Assembly: GCA_964614535.1 (NCBI GenBank)
Contig: CAZTOZ010000057.1
Span: forward strand, 1 to 11,154
DNA length: 11,154 bases
Reading direction: 5' to 3'
DNA from: JALSHZ01 sp964614535
GTDB taxonomy: Bacteria; Pseudomonadota; Gammaproteobacteria; UWMA-0217
Below the pieces are notes generated by a model. The model did no database searches and was not told the origin of the DNA. It was given only the letters and a program-made list of their open reading frames with translations. This document shows positions 7,626-11,154 of this stretch, in pieces (the first letter of the stretch is position 1; each line of letters starts with the position of its first letter). The position numbers and the translations under genes are program-made.

Positions 7626-8555
7626 ATGACCGATACCAGCCGCAGCGACATCGTCCTGCCCGCCGATACCATCGAGACCGATATCCCGGACATGTCGCCG
7701 GATGAGCTGAAGGCGGAATACCTCCGGCTGCGCGAGGAGAACCGCAGGCTGAAGAAGGATTCCCGCAAGGCCATCCGGCGCTACCGCCGCGAACAGGAGC
7801 TCAAGCCCTATCAGGCCGAGCTGATCAAGCTGCAGAAGTACCTCGAGGACACCAAGGGCAAGCTGGTCATCCTCTTCGAGGGCCGCGACGCCTCCGGCAA
7901 GGGCGGCACGATCCGCCGTGTCACCCGCTACATGAACGAGAAACACTACCGCGTCGTCGCGCTGGGCAAACCCACCGAGGAGCAACGCACCCAGTGGTTC
8001 TTCCAGAAATACGTCGCCCACCTTCCGCGGGGCGGCGAGACGGTACTGTTCGATCGCAGCTGGTACAACCGCGCGATGGTGGAGCCGGTCTTCGGCTTCT
8101 GCACCGTGGAGGAGTACAAGAACTTCATGAAGGGCGTGCCCGGCTTCGAAAAGGATCTGGTGCGCCAGGGCATCACGCTGATCAAACTCTACTTCTCGGT
8201 CACCAAGGAAGAGCAGGCGCGACGTTTCGAGCGGCGCAAGACCGACCCGCTGCGGCAGTGGAAGTTGTCGGAGGTGGACGTGCAGGCACAGGAGCGCTGG
8301 GACGAATTCACCAACGTCAAGTACACGATGCTGAAGAAGACCCACACCGCCTCCTGCCCGTGGACCATCATCCGCTCCAACGACAAGCATCAGGCGCGGC
8401 TCAATGTGATGAAGGTGATTCTCAACAGCCTGCCCTATGAGCGTCTGAACCCCGATCTGGACTTCGTGCCCGACCCGGAGATCGTCGTCTCCGGCGCCCG
8501 TGAGATCGAGCTGATGGACGCGCAACGGTTGCGCGAGGGCAAGTTCACCGGCTGA
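7626..8555 (+). CDS. ppk2: polyphosphate kinase 2 (class I-like), second of a tandem pair
   Basis: This 309-residue paralogue of the preceding gene product has Walker A GRDASGKGG (86-94, K92), Walker B FDRSWYNRAMVEPVFGFC (142-159, D143) and lid ARRFERR (198-204). It aligns to the first copy without gaps from Walker A to the PYE motif near residue 270, offset by exactly 20 residues and roughly half identical by eye. The N-terminus differs completely: residues 24-57 are highly charged with a heptad-like pattern and may form a coiled coil. Active-site differences (GVEKVM in the first copy, MVEPVF here) may give the two different nucleotide preference or direction. The ATG at 7626 has GAGG at 7617-7620. 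A hairpin 24 bp after the stop probably ends the transcript. Both copies may assemble in one complex or work under different conditions; neither is shown by the sequence. Confidence 0.95.
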   Translation: MTDTSRSDIVLPADTIETDIPDMSPDELKAEYLRLREENRRLKKDSRKAIRRYRREQELKPYQAELIKLQKYLEDTKGKLVILFEGRDASGKGGTIRRVTRYMNEKHYRVVALGKPTEEQRTQWFFQKYVAHLPRGGETVLFDRSWYNRAMVEPVFGFCTVEEYKNFMKGVPGFEKDLVRQGITLIKLYFSVTKEEQARRFERRKTDPLRQWKLSEVDVQAQERWDEFTNVKYTMLKKTHTASCPWTIIRSNDKHQARLNVMKVILNSLPYERLNPDLDFVPDPEIVVSGAREIELMDAQRLREGKFTG

Positions 8556-8578
8556 CGAAAACGGCAGCAGATCGGCAC

Positions 8579-8607
8579 TTTGCCCCCACCGATCCGGTGG
8601 AGGCAAA
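8579..8607 (+). terminator. hairpin ending the cnoX/ppk2 transcript
   Basis: TTTGCC-C-CCACCG (8579-8591) pairs with CGGTGG-A-GGCAAA (8595-8607): two 6-bp stems separated by one C/A mismatch, with a 3-base ATC loop. It begins 24 bases after the ppk2 stop. No long U-run follows, though AAA/TTT flanks could serve weakly in either direction. Confidence 0.55.
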
Positions 8608-8726
8608 CCATTTCACATTCCGCCGCAAAGGCCATTTACACTCACAAAATCAATCACCTGAAGTCGCATCGGCCGCTTCCCCCGTGATGCCGCCCCGCCG
8701 TATTCTCTTTTTTTTCAATAACCTGT

Positions 8727-8735
8727 TGTGATAAT
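8727..8735 (+). promoter_or_regulatory. candidate extended -10 promoter of the surface-protein gene
   Basis: TGTGATAAT combines an extended TG element with GATAAT (8730-8735), five of six to consensus. The -35 region (about 8707-8712) is T-rich but does not match TTGACA. Transcription would start near 8742 and give a leader of about 79 bases. Confidence 0.4.
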
Positions 8736-8763
8736 CTGGCCTCATTTCGCAAGATGGCGCCTC

Positions 8764-8794
8764 GGTGCCGGCGACTCACCATGCTGCCGGCACC
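8764..8794 (+). repeat. perfect 9-bp hairpin in the leader of the surface-protein gene
   Basis: GGTGCCGGC (8764-8772) and GCCGGCACC (8786-8794) are exact complements around a 13-base loop. The hairpin lies between the candidate promoter and the ribosome binding site (8804-8809). It could be an mRNA-stabilising or attenuating structure, or an operator. No U-run follows. Confidence 0.5.
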
Positions 8795-8803
8795 AGGCCA
8801 AAC

Positions 8804-8809
8804 AAAGGA
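8804..8809 (+). promoter_or_regulatory. ribosome binding site choosing the ATG at 8821
   Basis: AAAGGA lies 11 bases before ATG 8821 and 17 before ATG 8827. It is far downstream of the alternative ATG at 8728, so it supports 8821, which also places a signal peptide directly at the N-terminus. Confidence 0.55.
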
Positions 8810-8820
8810 TTGACAAGCTT

Positions 8821-10635
8821 ATGGACATGACCCTCTCCTCCCCCCGCACCTCCCTTTCCCGTCGACCGGCCTTCCGCCGCATCGGTCTTGTGTCGGCGCT
8901 GCTGACCGCACCGCTGGCGGTTCAGGCGGCTTCCGACGAAGCAGCGCTCACCGCGTTGCTGAACAGCACCGGCGGCCTCGCCAGCAGCCCGCTGGTGGCC
9001 GAGGGCTGGGGCTCGGGCCAGCATTGCGCCGGCTGGGGCGGCGTCACCTGTGACACCACCACCAACCGGGTCATCGAACTGGATCTGAGCAATCTGAAAC
9101 TGACCGGCACGCTGCCCGAAGAGATCGAGGATCTCGACGCGCTGAAGGTGCTGAACCTGTCACGCAACCGCTTCACCGGCAAGATCCCCGACGGCATCGG
9201 CAAGCTGACCCAGCTGCAGGAGCTGACGCTGGATCGCAATGCATTCTCCGGCGCCGTACCGGTCAGCATGAAGAATCTCACCGCGCTGACGAAGCTGGAT
9301 CTTGGCTACAATATGCTCACCTCCAGCAACGACGCCGATACCGACGCCTTTCTCACCGACAAGCAAGGTGAGGACTGGACCGCGACCCAGACCGTTGCAC
9401 CCACGGGCCTCGAAGTGACCGGCACCACCATCGACTCCATCTCGTTGCAATGGGAACCGATCGCCTACACCGGCAACGGTGGCAAGTACGAGATCATCGT
9501 CAGCCCCGATGCCAATCTGTCGGAGGAGGAGGACAAGATCCACGAGTCCGACGACAAAACCAGTAATAGCATCACCATCGCTGGCCTGGCCGCCTCCACC
9601 GAATACCATCTGGCCATTCGGACCCGCACCGAGAACATTCCGGGAACCACCGCCGACTGGAAACTGGTCAGCGGTTTCAGCCCCTCGGTCTCGGCCTTCA
9701 CACTGCTCGATACCGACCGAGACGGCACCGCCGACGTGGACGACAGCGATGCCGACAACGACGGCATTGCCAACGACGTCGAGACGCTGGAAAAGGATTC
9801 GGACGGTGACGGACTCAAGGACTACCTCGAACCCAACAACGTCGACACCGATGGCGACGGCAAGCCGAATCACCTCGATGACGACGACGACAACGACGGC
9901 AATACCACGCTCAACGAGCTGGGTTCCAACCCCGGCTATCCGGCCGACTCCGACGGTGACGGCATCCGCGACTATCTCGACCGCGACAGCAAGAACGCCG
10001 GCGGCATGAGCGATGGCAGTGGCGACTCCGACCAGGATGGCCTGTCCGACAAGCAGGAGTGTCCCAACGCCGCCGAATGTGCCGATACCGACGGCAACGG
10101 CCTGCCCAACTACATGGATCCGGACGACGATCGCGACGGACTCGGCACCGCCGCCGAGGGTTCCACGCTGGACAGCGACAGCGACGGCGTCATCAATGCA
10201 CTGGAACCCAACAAGCGGGACACCGACGGCGACGGCGTCAACGACCATGAAGACCCGGACGACGACGGCGACGGCCGCCTGACCCGGGACGAGCTGGGTG
10301 CCGACCCGCTGGAGCCGCGTGACAAGGACGGCGACAACATCCCCGATTACCTGGACGCCGACAGCGACAACAAGGCCGAAACCGACGATGGCAGCGGTGA
10401 CTCCGATGGCGACGGCATCTCCGACACCGAAGAGTGCCCCGCGGCGCCGGCCTGTCCCGACGCCAATGGTGACGGCATCCCTTCCTACATGGACGTGAAG
10501 GAAAAAACCAAGATCGAGCGGCCCACCGACGTACTCGGTGACAGCGAGAGCCGAGGTGGCGGCGGCCTTGGCCTCGCCCTGCTGGCAGGTCTTCTGGGCG
10601 CCGGGGGCTTGCGCCGCACACGCCGTCGGCGCTAA
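8821..10635 (+). CDS. secreted LRR - FN3 - calcium-binding-repeat protein with GlyGly-CTERM-like tail
   Basis: This 604-residue protein should be exported and surface-attached. Residues 1-36 are a signal peptide (R14, R15, R19, R20, hydrophobic core, cleavage after VQA). Residues 37-80 match a plant-type LRR N-cap, with C69 and C77 in CAGWGGVTC. Residues 84-168 carry about three or four plant-type LRRs (L-L-x-L-S-x-N-x-x-x-G-x-I/L-P). Residues about 192-296 resemble a fibronectin III domain. From 297 to 562 come Asp-rich D-x-D-x-D-G repeats of the thrombospondin-3 calcium-binding kind, with a duplicated 125-residue module. Residues 577-604 read Arg-Gly-rich, then a short hydrophobic helix, then LRRTRRRR: the plan of the GlyGly-CTERM signal cut by rhombosortase, usually on type II secretion substrates. 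Adhesion or matrix binding is inferred. It appears monocistronic, with its own promoter and terminator-like hairpin. Confidence 0.92.
   Translation: MDMTLSSPRTSLSRRPAFRRIGLVSALLTAPLAVQAASDEAALTALLNSTGGLASSPLVAEGWGSGQHCAGWGGVTCDTTTNRVIELDLSNLKLTGTLPEEIEDLDALKVLNLSRNRFTGKIPDGIGKLTQLQELTLDRNAFSGAVPVSMKNLTALTKLDLGYNMLTSSNDADTDAFLTDKQGEDWTATQTVAPTGLEVTGTTIDSISLQWEPIAYTGNGGKYEIIVSPDANLSEEEDKIHESDDKTSNSITIAGLAASTEYHLAIRTRTENIPGTTADWKLVSGFSPSVSAFTLLDTDRDGTADVDDSDADNDGIANDVETLEKDSDGDGLKDYLEPNNVDTDGDGKPNHLDDDDDNDGNTTLNELGSNPGYPADSDGDGIRDYLDRDSKNAGGMSDGSGDSDQDGLSDKQECPNAAECADTDGNGLPNYMDPDDDRDGLGTAAEGSTLDSDSDGVINALEPNKRDTDGDGVNDHEDPDDDGDGRLTRDELGADPLEPRDKDGDNIPDYLDADSDNKAETDDGSGDSDGDGISDTEECPAAPACPDANGDGIPSYMDVKEKTKIERPTDVLGDSESRGGGGLGLALLAGLLGAGGLRRTRRRR
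9796..10506 (+). repeat. tandem 125-residue Asp-rich module in the surface protein
   Basis: Residues 326-450 (9796-10170) and 451-562 (10171-10506) align at a constant offset of about 125 residues. Shared landmarks are DTDGDG (342-347 and 467-472), DDGSGDSD against SDGSGDSD, the short cysteine loops C414/C420 and C539/C545, and G-x-PNYMD against G-x-PSYMD. The cysteine pair in each unit may close a small disulfide loop. Confidence 0.8.
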
Positions 10636-10644
10636 CCCCGATGA

Positions 10645-10677
10645 GGCGAACGGGGCGTTGCCAATGCCCCGTTCGCC
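10645..10677 (+). terminator. perfect 12-bp hairpin after the surface-protein gene
   Basis: GGCGAACGGGGC (10645-10656) and GCCCCGTTCGCC (10666-10677) are exact complements with a 9-base loop. The element starts 10 bases after the stop codon. It is the expected shape and place of an intrinsic terminator, but no U-run follows, so it may instead protect the 3' end or assist Rho-dependent termination. Confidence 0.65.
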
Positions 10678-10794
10678 GGTTCCCGTCACAACCCGACGAA
10701 ACGCTCCAACCACTACTTGCGACGGCAATTTCTCCAAACCAGTCACAAAACGGCCATTCCAGGCAGAATTCTTCCACAAAGATGAAACCCGGGC

Positions 10795-10819
10795 ATGGCT
10801 TTGACACTCGAAAAGCCAT
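10795..10819. repeat. 8-bp inverted repeat upstream of the last gene
   Basis: ATGGCTTT (10795-10802) and AAAGCCAT (10812-10819) are perfect complements around a 9-base spacer. A consensus -35 sequence TTGACA (10801-10806) overlaps the left arm, but no good -10 follows at 16-18 bases. It may be an operator or a second weak terminator. The rest of 10636-10882 is AT-rich with no credible ORF. Confidence 0.35.
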
Positions 10820-10882
10820 ACGTTTGCCTCTCAAATACCAATAAATCAATCACTTGGCGTCACAGTCATTCTTGAGTCGAAC

Positions 10883-11154
10883 ATGGCAGAACAGACAAAG
10901 CAGTTTCGGGTGCTATTCCGCGGCAAGATCGCCAGCAAGTTCACTCGCCAACAGGCCGAGGTCACGCTCGCCAAAATGCTGCGGGCCTCACCCGAGAGTC
11001 TGACGCCCATATTCGCCGGCGAGCAGAAAATCTCGTTCAGCAAGAGACCGCTCGACTTTCAGACGGCCGTCAAGCTGAAGGTCAAACTGTTGCGTCTGGG
11101 GCTGGTCACCGAGATCGAACCCTGGCAGCGCGCCGGGGGCATCGACGGCGCCGA
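10883..11154 (+). CDS. unrecognised protein, N-terminal 90 codons only
   Basis: An ATG at 10883 opens a frame that runs to the window end without a stop. I do not recognise a named family. The residues form one compact small domain: a beta-like start (KQFRVLFRGKI), a helix rich in Gln/Ala/Leu (about 21-34), a PIFAGEQKISFSKR turn and strand (about 42-55), a second helix with Ala/Leu/Lys (about 58-70) and a final strand LVTEIEP (about 73-79). Small domains of this look, often reading 'lF.G....i', are found at the N-terminus of varied gammaproteobacterial proteins, so the main function may lie beyond the window. There is no signal peptide. The start is weakly supported by GAG at 10874-10876; codon use resembles the neighbours. 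Confidence 0.7.
   Translation, partial: MAEQTKQFRVLFRGKIASKFTRQQAEVTLAKMLRASPESLTPIFAGEQKISFSKRPLDFQTAVKLKVKLLRLGLVTEIEPWQRAGGIDGA

Larger units (their letters stand above)
8556..8820 (+). other. intergenic region and leader of the surface-protein gene
   Basis: These 265 bases contain no credible ORF. They hold the ppk2 terminator hairpin, an AT-richer stretch (8605-8660), a run of eight T (8708-8715), a candidate extended -10 promoter, a perfect 9-bp hairpin and the ribosome binding site of the next gene. The lower GC content than the flanking genes agrees with a regulatory region. Confidence 0.6.

Noticed and set aside
6999..8606. Long minus-strand open frame running through both ppk2 genes
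   Set aside because: Stop-free antisense frames are expected opposite GC-rich codons. The translation is low-complexity Leu/Val/Gly-rich and the plus strand carries intact PPK2 motifs.
8599..8632. Possible start of a cyclic-di-GMP-I riboswitch (GGCAAACC ... CGCAAAGGCC)
   Set aside because: These two short strings resemble the conserved core, but the intervening stem cannot form, the second half with the tetraloop receptor partner is absent, and GGCAAA is already part of the terminator hairpin.
8810..8815. TTGACA just before the surface-protein start codon
   Set aside because: A promoter here would start transcription inside the coding region. It is more simply part of the leader between ribosome binding site and ATG.
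8728..8820. Start of the surface-protein gene at ATG 8728
   Set aside because: This would bury the signal peptide behind 31 residues and overlap the candidate -10. The ribosome binding site favours 8821.
9160..10779. Long minus-strand open frame opposite the surface-protein gene
   Set aside because: It is the mirror of GAC/GGC-rich Asp repeats, giving a Val/Gly-rich translation without domains. The plus strand encodes a clear multidomain protein.
10801..10829. Full sigma-70 promoter using TTGACA at 10801
   Set aside because: The hexamer at the correct spacing (10824-10829) reads TTGCCT, not a -10 element, and no alternative at 16 or 18 bases fits.

Overview
The window looks like the chromosome of a GC-rich gammaproteobacterium. 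RlmD, a CnoX/YbbN-type thioredoxin-TPR protein and a C-terminal signal of the GlyGly-CTERM (rhombosortase) type all point that way. Genus cannot be read from the sequence. There are seven genes or gene parts plus an eighth cut by the right edge. Three lie on the minus strand and the rest on the plus strand, diverging from the intergenic region 5528-5721. No tRNA, rRNA, CRISPR array, insertion sequence or phage gene was seen.

Minus strand, read right to left. First is a 969-residue exported protein whose C-terminal half holds a PEP-synthase-like phosphohistidine domain followed by a PPDK-type ATP-binding domain, in the order found in plant glucan water dikinases. Second, joined by a 4-base GTGA overlap, is an exported serine beta-lactamase-fold protein with all three catalytic motifs. 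Third, 66 bp further on, is rlmD (23S rRNA m5U1939 methyltransferase), which lacks only its last few codons at the left edge. The first two are translationally coupled and probably act together in the envelope. I recognise no named pathway for the pair, and it is the strongest candidate here for an undescribed system.

Plus strand. cnoX, a chaperedoxin with a CAPC thioredoxin site and a TPR-like C-terminal half, has a credible sigma-70 promoter. It is followed by two tandem class I PPK2-type polyphosphate kinase genes. Holdase-type protein protection and polyphosphate metabolism sit side by side, which suggests a stress or energy-charge module. A hairpin closes the ppk2 pair.

Next is a stand-alone gene for a 604-residue surface protein: signal peptide, plant-type leucine-rich repeats, a fibronectin III-like domain, Asp-rich calcium-binding thrombospondin-3-like repeats in a duplicated 125-residue module, and a Gly-rich/hydrophobic/Arg-rich C-terminal sorting signal. 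Its leader contains a perfect 9-bp hairpin, and a perfect 12-bp hairpin follows its stop codon. The window ends in the first 90 codons of an unrecognised gene preceded by an AT-rich region with an 8-bp inverted repeat.
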